In this document: positions 12,359 to 23,862 of the stretch, piece by piece
How positions within the stretch are numbered: the stretch's first letter is position 1
Layout of the letters: each line of letters begins with the position of its first letter
Assembly: GCF_037975245.1 (NCBI RefSeq)
Contig: NC_092575.1
Location: 3,167,001-3,231,000 of the forward strand
DNA: 64,000 nt
Direction: 5' to 3'
Source: Apostichopus japonicus
Lineage: Eukaryota > Echinodermata > Holothuroidea > Aspidochirotida > Stichopodidae
Notes under the pieces: model-generated
Databases searched by the model: none
What the model saw: the letters and a program-made list of their open reading frames with translations, nothing else
Told to the model about the DNA's origin: nothing
Position numbers and translations under genes: made by a program

Positions 12359-15032
12359 CTGAAAGGTACATGTGAGAAATATTATCAACAAATGTCTGGG
12401 CAATGAAAATTTATGGAATCAATGTTTAATGATGTCCCCTTTAACCTTCCTTGAAGTAAAAAACTAATTCTAGGAGGATTTATGCAGTTTTAATCAATTG
12501 CAATATGAATATTGTGAGTAATAGGTTTTTGTAAAACCTACTGACCAGACGCAAAACATCTCTGGGTTTTTTAAAGCCTTGCACAGAATTAACTGCAATT
12601 TTGACAGCAGCAAGATCTGGAATAAATATAGGGTACAACTTTGTGTGGTAGCTAAGGGATAACCAACATTGGGTAGGAAAGATGAATGAAGAAAAATAAT
12701 TATTATTTGGTAGTCAAAATAAAAAATAAATTTGTCATCAAACTTCAAGTTGTCTAAGAATTTATTTAAATTTGTTTTATTTTATTTGACTAAACATATA
12801 AATAAGACTAAGGGCTTGTAAGTCATCTTATGAATCAGATCCACCTGTTACAGTATATACCTAACCATCAGTGCTCATAAACTGTTTGATTCTCCATCAC
12901 CCACCCTTGTCCGTTCCTCAGCCCCCTGCCCCTGCCCCCACAGATCCAACACGCACTACTCTTCTCCCATTGACCAGCATTCTTTGATAAATGTGGGCAA
13001 TTGTCGTCAACAGCTTCAGTGACTGTGCACTTTTAAAATGGCATCATAACGACTAGCGCATATATATATATATATATATATGCTAAGTATGGAATATGAA
13101 CCTCTCCTAGACTCCTTCTCTCTTAATTAATTGATTCAGGATCAATATATTACAAAGCTGCAACATTTGGTAGATATTACCATCTGTACCTATATATAAT
13201 GATACCTGATAGTATTAATACATGTACTTAGAAACAGATATATTGTAGATTTATTTGTACATGTTATGTGAATAATTCATCATTGTGATAAAAAGTCTGT
13301 ACTTTTCCAATCTCTTTGTTTCCATGACAATGGGCTTTTCATATATGTTTACCATTAACTCATTTTAATTAGCCATCTGAGAAGGAAAAAACCCAACCAT
13401 ACGGCTGAATTGAAAGTAGTCAAACCTTGGAAATTTCATTTGATCTACAACAAAATATGAACGATGTCGATTAATAATTCATCTTACTTGTTGAGTGGAT
13501 TACACAAAACAGCATAGAACTTGAAGACGGGACTTTGCACCTACGTTTTTGTTATGCAAATATTATTTGTTTCTGCGAGTCGGCTGTTTTCGGAATTATT
13601 GAAACTTATGGGAGTTGTGAAGAGAGAAAAGGAATGGGGGGAAAAGCAAGTTTTGAGGAATAGGAACATGGAATTACAAAATGAGGGGGTGAAGGAGAAG
13701 GGGTGTGTAATAGGTACACGATAAAAAATATATAAACAAAAACACCAGGTAGAGGCTGTAATGCACACAGCTTTGGATTATTATGTAATAATCAAAGATA
13801 TATTTCTCCAGATAGAAACTTTTGAAATGTGCAGAAAATTCAGAAAAATTCAGAAAAGGGCCAGATTTTAAAAGACACAGAAAGGGTTTCTGAAAGTGAA
13901 ATAGACATGTGGCATATAGGAAGTATGATGCAAGAAAGGGTATACACTTTATAAGTGTTCTGAACGTTTTGTGTTAATCTTAATAATTTGGCCTCTCATA
14001 AAATTGATCAATATCATGGTCTTGTGTAACAAAAACCTTGCTGCTACGCACAAGACCTTGGGTTCCGGTACGTAACACTTTCAATGCCCAGTTTGCATAC
14101 ATTAGTCCCTACCAATGCCATTATTCTGTATAGACTCAGACAAGAACATTGGGACTGTTTCTAAGACTTATCTTTGATTTTTAATTGTGCACTCGTCTCT
14201 GGTTTGAGATATATGAGACAAGGACAATTATAACTAATTCCACGGAACAGAGTACAACATGTATACATACATACCTCCATAGAAGGAAACTTTACAAGCA
14301 AGTTTTTGAAGCAACACCTTAAAACAAGGTACTGTAAATAGTGGAAATTTGACTGAAAGTAGCTCTGTGTGTTACTGAACTTGCCTTCTCTCAATGCAAA
14401 GATGTTGTTTTGATGCTACAATCCCCAAACCCATGACTTACATAAATTTTTCAAATTTGACTAGTCATTTCATATAATGATGTAGTACAGTATGCCAAAA
14501 CTTAAGAAAGCTTTTTCCAAGCTTTCTAATGGTACCAAGTTAATATATGAAAACTGTCTTCGTGATAATATTCATTTATTCCTTGCTCGTTAACCCTTTA
14601 ATTACAGCTACCTGAATATCCCTTTAAGTCTTATCACTAACCACAAGTTTAAACCCACCAATTGAAGTTTTCTTTGTTCTCACTGATTACTGATTGAATA
14701 ACTAAATTTACAGGTGGATGTGTTTTCATCTAGTTATCAGCGCTTTCCTTAATTTATTCTTAATGAGATGTGTATTCTAAAAATAGACTTTAATCTGGCT
14801 GGTGGTGAGGCTTATCAGCTGGAAAACCTTATAAATATAAAGGCTTTTATTAATCAACCCTGGTCCAGATAAGGAAACCAGGCAGTTTAGCCACAATGTT
14901 TACAAAATTCATCAGTCCTCCCTCCCCTCAAATGCAATCCTTTTGAGGGAAATCTCTCTCTTTTTATCAAGTTTATTATGATTGCTACCTAGATTATACC
15001 AAACCTTCTTATTAACAGCTGAGAACCATTTG
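12359..15032. other. Gene-free DNA
   Basis: No coding segment is recognised. It contains a TA microsatellite at about 13060-13081. Confidence 0.5.
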
Positions 15033-15768
15033 ATTAAACAGAGATCTCCTACTACTAAAGGAAGGCAACATTCCTTCAAGGTCATCAAGACTGCCCAAAA
15101 TTCTTAGCATGCTAACAATTTAGTTGTTTAGTCAGTTTCCTTATGGTGCATCTTTTTCTTATTATTATTTAAGCTGTATGATCATGTTAAAGTTTCTTCA
15201 TTTTGGTCTGTTTATTTGTTATTTCTCGTTTAGAATGTTTCATCTCTCTATCCTTTCATTCTATCTGTAATGTATTACATTCTTATTATTGTTCCTTTTC
15301 ATCTTTGTTCTAGTCTGTTTGTCTCTGGTTTCATCATTGTATTTTTGGCCCAAATGGCCGCCCATAATTAAACAGAGATCTCCTACTACTAAAGGAAGGC
15401 AACATTCCCTGAAGGTCATCAGGACTGCCCCAATTTCTTAGCATGCTAACAATTTAGTTGTTTAGTCAATTTCCTTTTTGTGCATCTTTTTCTTATTATT
15501 ATTTAAGCTGTATGATCATGTTTAATTTTCTTCATTTTGGTCTGTTTATTTGTTCTTTCCTTGTTTTATAATGTTTCATCTCTATATCCTTTCAGTCTAT
15601 CTGTAATGCACCACATTCCTCTTTTTCATCTTTGTTCTTGTCTGTTTGTCTCTTGTTTCATCATTGTATTTTTTGCCCAAATGGCCGCCCATAGGTTAAC
15701 AGAGATCTCCTAACTACTAAAGGAAGGCAACATTCCTTCAAGGTCATCAGGACTGCCCCAAATTCTTA
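15033..15768 (+). repeat. Tandem repeat of about 330-bp units, 2.2 copies
   Basis: Unit 1 begins at 15033, unit 2 at 15367 (period 334) and a partial unit 3 at about 15694 (period 327). Each starts with a TTAAACAGAGATCTCC-like sequence and ends TTTGCCCAAATGGCCGCCCA (unit 1 has one extra G). Units differ by small indels, including loss of about 15 bp near the end of unit 2. The array could be a duplicated end of a retroelement or an incipient satellite; no open frame runs through it. Confidence 0.8.
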
Positions 15769-15852
15769 AAAGATTAATTCGTCAAAGTTTCTTGGAGGAG
15801 TTACCTTCCCAAAAGAGGATTCCGATTTTCCGAATTAATTTCAGACATTGAG

Positions 15853-15901
15853 AGGGGGAGGGGGAGGGGGAGGGGGAGGGGGAGGGGGAGGGGGAGGGGG
15901 G
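15853..15901 (+). repeat. (AGGGGG)n array, eight units, G-quadruplex-prone
   Basis: A nearly perfect hexanucleotide array of AGGGGG lies about 85 bp downstream of the 330-bp tandem repeat. The repeated G5 runs with single-base spacers would readily form G-quadruplexes on the plus strand. Confidence 0.9.
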
Positions 15902-17859
15902 TTCAGTAAAACAATTCAATGTCTCAGTGAGAGAAAATGCTTTGATTGTCGGCAGTAATCTGCTTTTGGGTGAAGTCTAAACATTCATGATGACCCCTAT
16001 TGGACTTTTCTAGCATACTTTATGTGAAACACTTAAAAGACCTTCACTATACTCAGTAAGAAGTACATTCTTTATAGGTCAATTACTATTGTTCCAACTA
16101 TGCTATAAAAATGCGGGATAAAAATGTAGAGCTACCATTTATCATATCTCTAAGACATTATTTTATGAAGTCTGGCTGGCCACTGTTAAAAGTTCAGAAT
16201 ATTTCAGTTTTTTGAAGTGACTGAAGCAATAACGTGTGTCATCTCTGTCATACTTTGATGTCTGCGAATATCGGTAGAACCCCTACCAAAGCATATGAAG
16301 TACTCCACGGAAACTTTCTGCTAGCTATTTTTAGTTATAATTAACCATGAGGTGGCAAATTTACAGAAATAAGCACTAAAGACCTTTGTATGCCAAACAA
16401 ATATTGATATCAAAATATTGAGAGAGTCGTAATCTTACAATTGAATGAAAATATTTACATTGCGCAATATTGAATGAAATCCACCAAGCCGCTAGTTTAT
16501 TTGGTGGTTGGGCGAGACTACTGAGGGCGGATCAACCCTAATTACTTTTCCAACTGTTAGTTATCCTTTATCTATTTAGCCCTGTCCTGTCCAACAGGGC
16601 AAAAGAAAAAGTCCTTTGTCATTTACCGATCTCCCATTGTTGTTTATTTTGGAAGATTGCACACACGCAAAAAAAAAAAAAAAAAAAAAAAAAAACCTCA
16701 CAAACAAAGAACCAGCTGTGATTTACCTATAACCTTTCCTCAGTTCGACTGGGTACAAAGAAATTTGGTTCAGAGAAGGGATTTTTCTAGTTAATCCATA
16801 AAAATTTGAGTAAATATTTTTTACAACCTTTTAAACAGGCCATATTCAAAAGTTATTCTTCAAGAGAGGCATATAAACAGTACAGTACTTAGTGAGTTAT
16901 CTTGGTCTTTCAGTCTGAAGAGCAGCAAAACCAAGGGCAACCGGAGAAATATGGCAGGGAGAAATAGAACAAAGGGACTGGCTGAGTCATAAATAAATTA
17001 TTGCACAATTCTGTCACCCTGCCAGGTTTGACTTAACAGTAGGCCTACTTAGCAACAGACATGAATCTAACCATAAAAGGACACTGTGTATGGTTGAAAA
17101 TTTACAGTTCTGTGAGCATAATCCCTCTCTGCTTAGCCTGAGGACAAGTCAGTATTAAAGTGCACTTACAAGTTTTCACATTGAATTTATTTCATTTTTC
17201 AATTATAATAGTCAAGTCCCGCAGCAGTTTAGTTCTTTTAGCTTGACTTATAATTGAAGCAAATACATGCATCCACATGAAATAATCAAGGAAAATTCTG
17301 CCAATTATCTTATTGCTATCTAAAGTATGTGATTTGAGATAAATACTTTGCAGAAAAGGGTCTGGGTAGACACTATTTGTTACATCTGTACTAGTTATTA
17401 AAATGCAACACTAATTCTGGTTCACTGTTTGTTACAATGTCAACGGTTTTCTTTTCCTCAAGGGCACAGAAAGTCCACTTAAATGCCAGATCTATTATGC
17501 TTTACAATCAAAGAGAAACATATAATTTGCTGGGGTAACAAGAGAGACAGTAATATAAACTTTTACTACTAAATCATGCAGAAAGATAAAACACATTACT
17601 GCACCAAAATAAAGCATGGATGCCAAATCTGCACAAAGCTACATCATAGTATATATGTTATAACTTACAACAGAGGAAGAAAATAGGGCATATATGCAGG
17701 GAAGGTCATGTCATGCTTGCTTACTGACAGCTTCTATGATGATGGACCCCATTAAATATTCAACAAATAAATTACAGAAATTGAGTGCATGGAGGTAAGA
17801 GAATGGAGAAATCTCTTCTCTCCCCCCCCCTCCCAGCCCCACTATATTATATACTCCTG
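15902..17859. other. Gene-free DNA
   Basis: No coding segment is recognised. There is a poly(A) run of about 27 at 16669-16695. Confidence 0.5.
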
Positions 17860-18196
17860 CAGGGATGTGCCCAGAATTTCCTGAGTGCAGGGTATACTGA
17901 TCGCCGTCCTGGGGGAGGGGTCTCCCCTTTGAGAAATTTTTCGATTTTTGAAGGTGCTCAGATGCCGAATGCTGGCACTTGTGTAGCTTTTTAAGCACAT
18001 ACACAAGTACTAGTTTTGCTAACAATTTACATTTTTTATCTTTTTTTCAATATGTTGAATTATATTGATTAGGAATGTCAGGATTTTAGTTGAAAATAGT
18101 GCTGGGCGGGATTCACGATTTTTAAGACAGTGCTGGGCGGTAATTTGTAGTGCTGGGCGGGACCGCCCAGTGCCGCCCAGCATGGGCACATCCCTG
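17860..18196. mobile_element. hAT-like nonautonomous DNA transposon, 337 bp
   Basis: The element begins CAGGGATGTGCCCA and ends with the exact reverse complement TGGGCACATCCCTG, giving perfect 14-bp terminal inverted repeats of the CAGGGATG style seen in hAT families. It is flanked by a direct repeat CTCCTG (17854-17859 and 18197-18202). Six clear bases rather than the usual eight may reflect decay. The right third holds about three GTGCTGGGCGG repeats and an inverted GCCGCCCAGCA, a GC-rich subterminal structure. No transposase is encoded. Confidence 0.8.
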
Positions 18197-18202
18197 CTCC
18201 TG

Positions 18203-21200
18203 GTAGACACCAAGCACCCTCATCCTACAAGCACAGAATCACACCAGATACTCATGTTACACAGGGATATAATTTATTGTTCAAAGTTTGTGTACTAGTT
18301 GTTTTTAAAGGTCTGAATATTCTGTGTACAGCATCTTCATATGATATAAAAGGTTTACTGACATTGTAATACTACTCTGTCTGGGAAACACTTCATGTTC
18401 CTTAAGGAAAACATAATAACAGTTTGCTGGCAGTCTTCTTGGACTCTTCTTGGACTTGTGGGACCATTAAACGTTACAGGGCTTTACAAAGGGGGCAACC
18501 TCTTTCCTTGTTTATTTACATTTCACGTGAAAAGCAAACGCACCATCATAGTAGTGCTAGGTACAGTGATACCATTTAGGGCATTAGTCAGAACCCATTT
18601 TTTTTATCTGTTTTCATAGCAGCTCATTGAATTTACTTTAGATTTTCAGCAGATTGGCAATCAAAGCAGCACAACAAATGTCCTCTGTGGACTTTGAAGT
18701 GAGAAGCAAACAGGTACTGTACCTCAAACAACCTTCTAAGCTGAACAGTAAATTCAGTTAGTATTACCATGAAATTGCTTGTTTATCATGGAATGGAAGA
18801 GGCATAAAAGAGGTATAAAAGGTCACAGCACATGGTTGAAAGAAAGTTCTCCAGATACTCGCGTCAATTCAAAATTGCCATTTTGACACACTGAGCCATT
18901 TCAAGACTGACTCATGGGAAATATGAAGAGCAAGGATTAGTTCTAAAAATCACAAGATGTCAAATAAGCAGAAACTAAGATTAAAGTAACCTGCTGAGAT
19001 TTGTACCAATCCCTACCCCCCCCCCCCCGCACCCCCCTACAATTGAATACCTGGCAGAGACAGAAAACATTTGCAGGTGGAAGGACACAGTTTAAGCATT
19101 TGTTGTGACCATTATTTGACATTTCAGCATATTTTGTGAAAGTCAAGCAATATTGTTGATCTTTAAGTGCTTTCCGCAAGAAACTAGATTATTGGTGGGT
19201 TTTGGAACTGTTTGCAGTAAATAAAAGATGATAATTTCAATGTTTTGGTTTGTGTTAAAAAAAACAAAATGTTACAGAAGGAAAACCTCTGTATCGTTCT
19301 AACGATGATTGGTGTACTGCACAACCAACGATGATACTCATAGTTACATGTTCAAGGAAGATAACTTTTCATATTATCATCAAATATCCATACTTTTGCC
19401 CAAGAAATGTATATACTAAGAATTCTTCTAGGAACAAGGAAGTTATTTCATATAGCACTTTCAACTTACCATGTACTTACCATACACACAATGCATTTGA
19501 TCTGCTGTTTTCTTTCACAGCAGAAAAAATGACCCACAGACACACTTGGCTAGTTTACAACAGTTTACAACAGCTCACTGTAGAAACAATAACCATTTTT
19601 TTAAGAGCCTGCCAAGTAGCTCTCTACATTTACTATATCATCAATTTTAACAATACAATGGTAATTTAAACATCCCACTCTCACTGAATGGCCAAGAAGA
19701 ATTTATCTTACAATACACAATTATTGATAAAGAAATTGCACTCGATATTGATTACGTTGGTAGAGCTGGTAGCTATGTTGAACCAGTTCTGATATTTGTT
19801 TCACAAATGACACTACAAAGCCCATTTTATATGCTGGTATTGGATGGTTTGAAACAGTATCTTAGGCTGTGTAGTTTATAGGACTTTCTAGGTCTAACTC
19901 ATTAAGTATGCAGTTAGTTATTGTGAAAGCATGTCCATGGGTAATGTCGTAAGTGTAGTATAGCCAAAAGGTGGCATGCTCCATACAGCCTAGAGTCTAT
20001 ATCAATCTGCCCAAGTGCCCAGGAGAACATCGTTTTATATATGTTATCAAACAAACAAAATTTTGTTGCTTGGGTGTCAGAGTACATGGATAGTAGTAAA
20101 TGTGGTGCAAAAATTGGGTCAAGTGAGGCAATCTTTGCCTACTTTAGGCCTCCAAGGAACAGCGTAAATTAATTGTTACTATTTGAGAAAAGAGGTTTGT
20201 TTACAAGTTGACAAAAACTTCAGGCTCTCATAGCAAAAAAATCTTCATGGTCATGATACAGAAAACTCAAGGTACTCATGGCCAACTTGTCAGCTATCCA
20301 ATGGTTAGAGGTTGGCTAGTGAGAAATTCTACAAAGACTTGATGACATTACTCTGACGATTTAGTGTGAGAGTCAATGTGGCACTTAAATGGAAAATGTA
20401 TTCTCCACCAAAACCAGGCACTAAACCTAGCACTTACTACTCAGCAGCCTAACCTGTGAACAGTTACATTGAAAACAGGGTTCATCCTATTATATTCCTT
20501 AAGAATTACCATTTGAGTTAAGACCTTACCCATTCCCAGTGCTAATCTGCACTAGAAATCAATATTAACAACAATAGTTCGCTCCCGCCATTACGCTACA
20601 GATTGTAAAGGTTTCCTACTTGAATCAGAATTATGCTCAGACTTCATCCAGCTGGCTGTGTAACAAACATGGCGCAATATTTATGGTACTGGAACAAATC
20701 AAAACAAAGGGGATTATGTACTTACCACGAGTATCATTGGTCCATTCACGACTGAAATGAAGGTAGAAACAACATCCCTGTTCACATATGAAAAAAGTTG
20801 ATTGCAAAGAGAAAAGAAAATACGTCAAACTGTAATATCGTCGCTTCAATCAGCTGAACAATCAGTAGAACTGACGTACATTCGCAACATCTATATGGCT
20901 ATCTGTGCTTCAGAACTTCGATCTTCGACCCGTCCGTGTCATGTTTTCAAAGGAAGTAAATATAGACCCGTCGATTTTTGTGAAGGGTTTCAAAGCAGAA
21001 ATTTAATTCAGCTTTTGCCATTAAAATTGTCATTTACGAGCAACTATAACTTTATATTGTTGACACTTTTGTAATAATAATATCTCAAATATGTACACGA
21101 TTTCAATCTATTGTTAAAAATTATGGAAATTTTATTCTGAAATCTAAATCCCTAGAAGTTCTACGCGTATGTAGTTCTAGACTATGCGGTTTGTTTGGGT

Positions 21201-21659
21201 TAATATGCAAAACAACTAATTTTCCGATTGACCAATGGAGTAGAAGTACACACTCTGCACTGAGGTATTCCCCTTTGGTAACTGTCTGTCTTGTGACAAA
21301 GGTACCACACACCATAGGGTTGAAAGTGCAATCATTTGAAGGTCACGGACGTAGTGGGATGCGTTCTTTCTCACATGATTCATGACAAAATGTCAGTACT
21401 TTTATCTTCTTTATCAAAGAAAGTTCATGAAGTTATTAATCGATCGTAAGTCGTTTAACATCAGTTACATCACATAGATAAAAGACATCGACAAACACAA
21501 GTATAGACAGTAGACACTGAAACGGAATTTCATATATCACTTATTTTTTAAGTATCTCTAAATAATCGTATTTCAGATATCTGAAATTATTATCTTTTCA
21601 GGTACTGAAATTTTACCGTAGATATCTAGAATATTAGTTCAGATAGATGCAACTAAATT
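18203..21659. other. Gene-free DNA; possible non-coding exon end at 20726 (-)
   Basis: No coding segment is recognised. Between about 20726 and 20990 the sequence is relatively CG-dinucleotide-rich, and on the minus strand it runs into a strong donor G|GTAAGTA at 20725-20719, so it could hold an untranslated exon or promoter. A C run occurs near 19016-19028. Confidence 0.35.
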
Positions 21660-21830
21660 TCAGAGGTTGTTTTTTCCCCTTCTATTTCCTTCTTAGCCCA
21701 CCCATTCTTCCTCCACCCCTATCCTTCTCCGCCCCCCCCCCCCCTCTTCCCTATTCCATCATCCCTATCTCCTTCATTAACCCAACCTTTCTCCCTTCCC
21801 CTCCTCCTCCCGGCCCCATTTTTATTCCAC
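21660..21830 (+). repeat. Pyrimidine-rich tract
   Basis: About 170 bp, mostly C and T on the plus strand, with a run of about 14 C near 21732. It is low-complexity sequence; the open frame across it (Pro/Ser/Phe-rich) is an artefact of composition. Confidence 0.8.
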
Positions 21831-22245
21831 CGTAGTCAGTCTTGCTCTCGTGTCACTGCGTAAAGATTCGGTTCTGCTAACCCCTCACCCTTACGCGATA
21901 ATTATTACCTTGTCACCGTACCGACGGAGACCAATTTGACTTCAGTTACAGACAAGGAAATACGTTTCAGTTCCTTGTTTTGACTAAATAGACAGTTCTG
22001 CCAGGCTCTTACTATGGACCTGACGGTTGTAAATTGACGCTTTCAATTGATTAGCAAAGCCTCGGAATTAGACCTTCCTCCGCAATTTTATACTAGTACA
22101 ATGGCGGAGTAAAGTTCAACGTGTTTTATGTCATACCAACTATAGCACTAACGTGCTCTAATTAAGATTTTGCTACATTGCATGGCAACAGGGAAGGGTA
22201 CGTACACAGTGTGACCTATAGTCTATTATAACAATATGCTATACA
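21831..22245. other. Non-coding, nothing recognised
   Basis: No gene, RNA or repeat is recognised. Confidence 0.45.
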
Positions 22246-22295
22246 TGCTGATGGGGACGTTTTCAAGGAAAACGTGGAAAACGTCCCCATCAGCA
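22246..22295. repeat. Perfect 19-bp hairpin
   Basis: Arm 22246-22264 (TGCTGATGGGGACGTTTTC) and its exact reverse complement at 22277-22295 are separated by 12 bp. The spacer AAGGAAAACGTG itself repeats part of the arm. Confidence 0.85.
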
Positions 22296-22920
22296 CGTTT
22301 CCTTTTCTGAACGTATATGTAAGGAAGCCGGTAAACAAACACACATGTATTGGCCTATTGTACTTCAAGCAGTAAATCGTTTCGACTGATATTTACAAAA
22401 ATATTTACATATGGTACTCGATCTCTACCTAATACTCCAGACTTGTACTATAGCACGAGTACAACGGCACGAGTACGCCGATTACAAGTAGAACCCCTAT
22501 TGGTATGAGTATCAGTACATTGTGAAGGCTCTAAGTGTGATTATAGAGTACCGCATCATCATGCACTAGTATATCTAGGCTATATACTAGAAGACGTCTC
22601 AAGTATGAATGACGAGTGCAATGCCATTGACAACGAGTACAAGTACAGGAAACTATACGCTAGAATACAAGTACGAATACGGACTCACTGTAGGTCTGCT
22701 TGGAACTATAGCCTCCCCGCCCTCCCCCAGTCGTTTATCACTCTGGTTTTTGTAGTCCATTATTCAATTTCAACTCAAATCAATTTTTTTTTTAAATGTA
22801 TATAATTCACTGACAACAGTAGTTATAACAGAGAATTACATAATATTACATATCATGAACACTAGAGAAAGCAATACTGATCATCATAGCTAGTGACCGT
22901 GAAACAAACCAATCAGTGTC
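22296..22920. other. Non-coding with ACGAGTAC-type microrepeats
   Basis: From about 22410 to 22690 there are scattered degenerate copies of (A)CGAGTAC(AA) motifs, suggesting a decayed simple repeat. No gene is recognised. Confidence 0.4.
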
Positions 22921-23150
22921 CTTAGCCTTGTTGGTTAGGGTGTCCTTAGCCTATAGTTGGTTAGGGTGTCCATATAGCCTAGTTGGTTAGGGTGTCCAAA
23001 AAGCCTAGTTGGTTAGGGTGTCCTCATAGCCTAGTAGGTTAGGGTGTCTATGGCCTAGTTGGTTAAGGCTTTAGAGGCCCGGATTCGAGTCCCGGAAGTT
23101 GGAATCTTTAGATCCAACTCCTTACATAACGGGGTTTGTGAAGTCCTCAA
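22921..23150 (+). mobile_element. tRNA-derived SINE head preceded by an A-box tandem array
   Basis: Five consecutive units of 24-26 bp (22921, 22945, 22971, 22997, 23023) each contain GTTGGTTAGGGTGTC or a one-base variant, a tRNA D-arm/A-box-like sequence. A sixth (23049) runs on into a full tRNA-like head with B box GGATTCGAGTCCCGG (about 23080-23094). Only the last unit has a B box, so the array looks like tandem expansion of the A-box segment alone. The head resembles the minus-strand element at 26277-26350. Confidence 0.75.
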
Positions 23151-23808
23151 AAACTTATGAACAGTTTAAATGTCAAATCAGCAAATGAAGCTTTCTGAGA
23201 CAAATTAAGACTATACAATTTAAGGTCTATGATTAGGTATAAACGCAAAGTTGAGGTAATACAAAGTTTGAAACTTTGTGAGGTTGAAAAGGCGGGGTGT
23301 ACCAACCACCCTCTCCCGCTACCCCTCCCCTTACACACACACACACTCCCTGAATCAGTGTCTGATGGCATCCCGGGCCCGGAGAAGTGGTGTAACTTTT
23401 CCCGGACTGAATGTTAAGTATACCCCCCCCCCCAACTGACGTTTTCCCTGTCCCTGGCCCCTCTTCCTGGGCAAACCCACTGATAAATTCATATGTCTAT
23501 TACTGCTTTGGTAATTTTCACCAAACAAAGCTATTAATATAAAGGTAACTTAAGTACATTGCACCGAGTAGGGCGCTTGAATTTCCATTTTACAAGATAG
23601 CGGGAACAATTATAGAGGAAATAGAATTATGATTAAATCAATCTGTTTATTACGTATTTTATTAACCATGCAGACTCTTTGTCGTTTGGGAAGTGAGGCC
23701 ACATCATATAGTTAGAGATTTGCTTTCGGTCCTGACAAATAGTTTAATTGAAGATATAACAAGATAAAACAATGAAAGGAAATTAAAATCAAAGCATTAC
23801 ATGTTGCA
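23151..23808. other. Gene-free DNA
   Basis: No gene is recognised. It contains a (CA)n patch at about 23332-23345 and a C run at about 23422-23433. Confidence 0.5.
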
Positions 23809-23862
23809 CACGCGCAGACGGTGAATGACCGTCTGATTACAGACCGTCTGAGCATGCGCGTG
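23809..23862. repeat. Nested inverted repeats, 54 bp
   Basis: The outer 8-bp arms CACGCGCA / TGCGCGTG enclose a CAGACGGT-GAATG-ACCGTCTG hairpin and a further ACCGTCTG copy. It looks like a short foldback or the ends of an internally deleted element. Confidence 0.7.
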
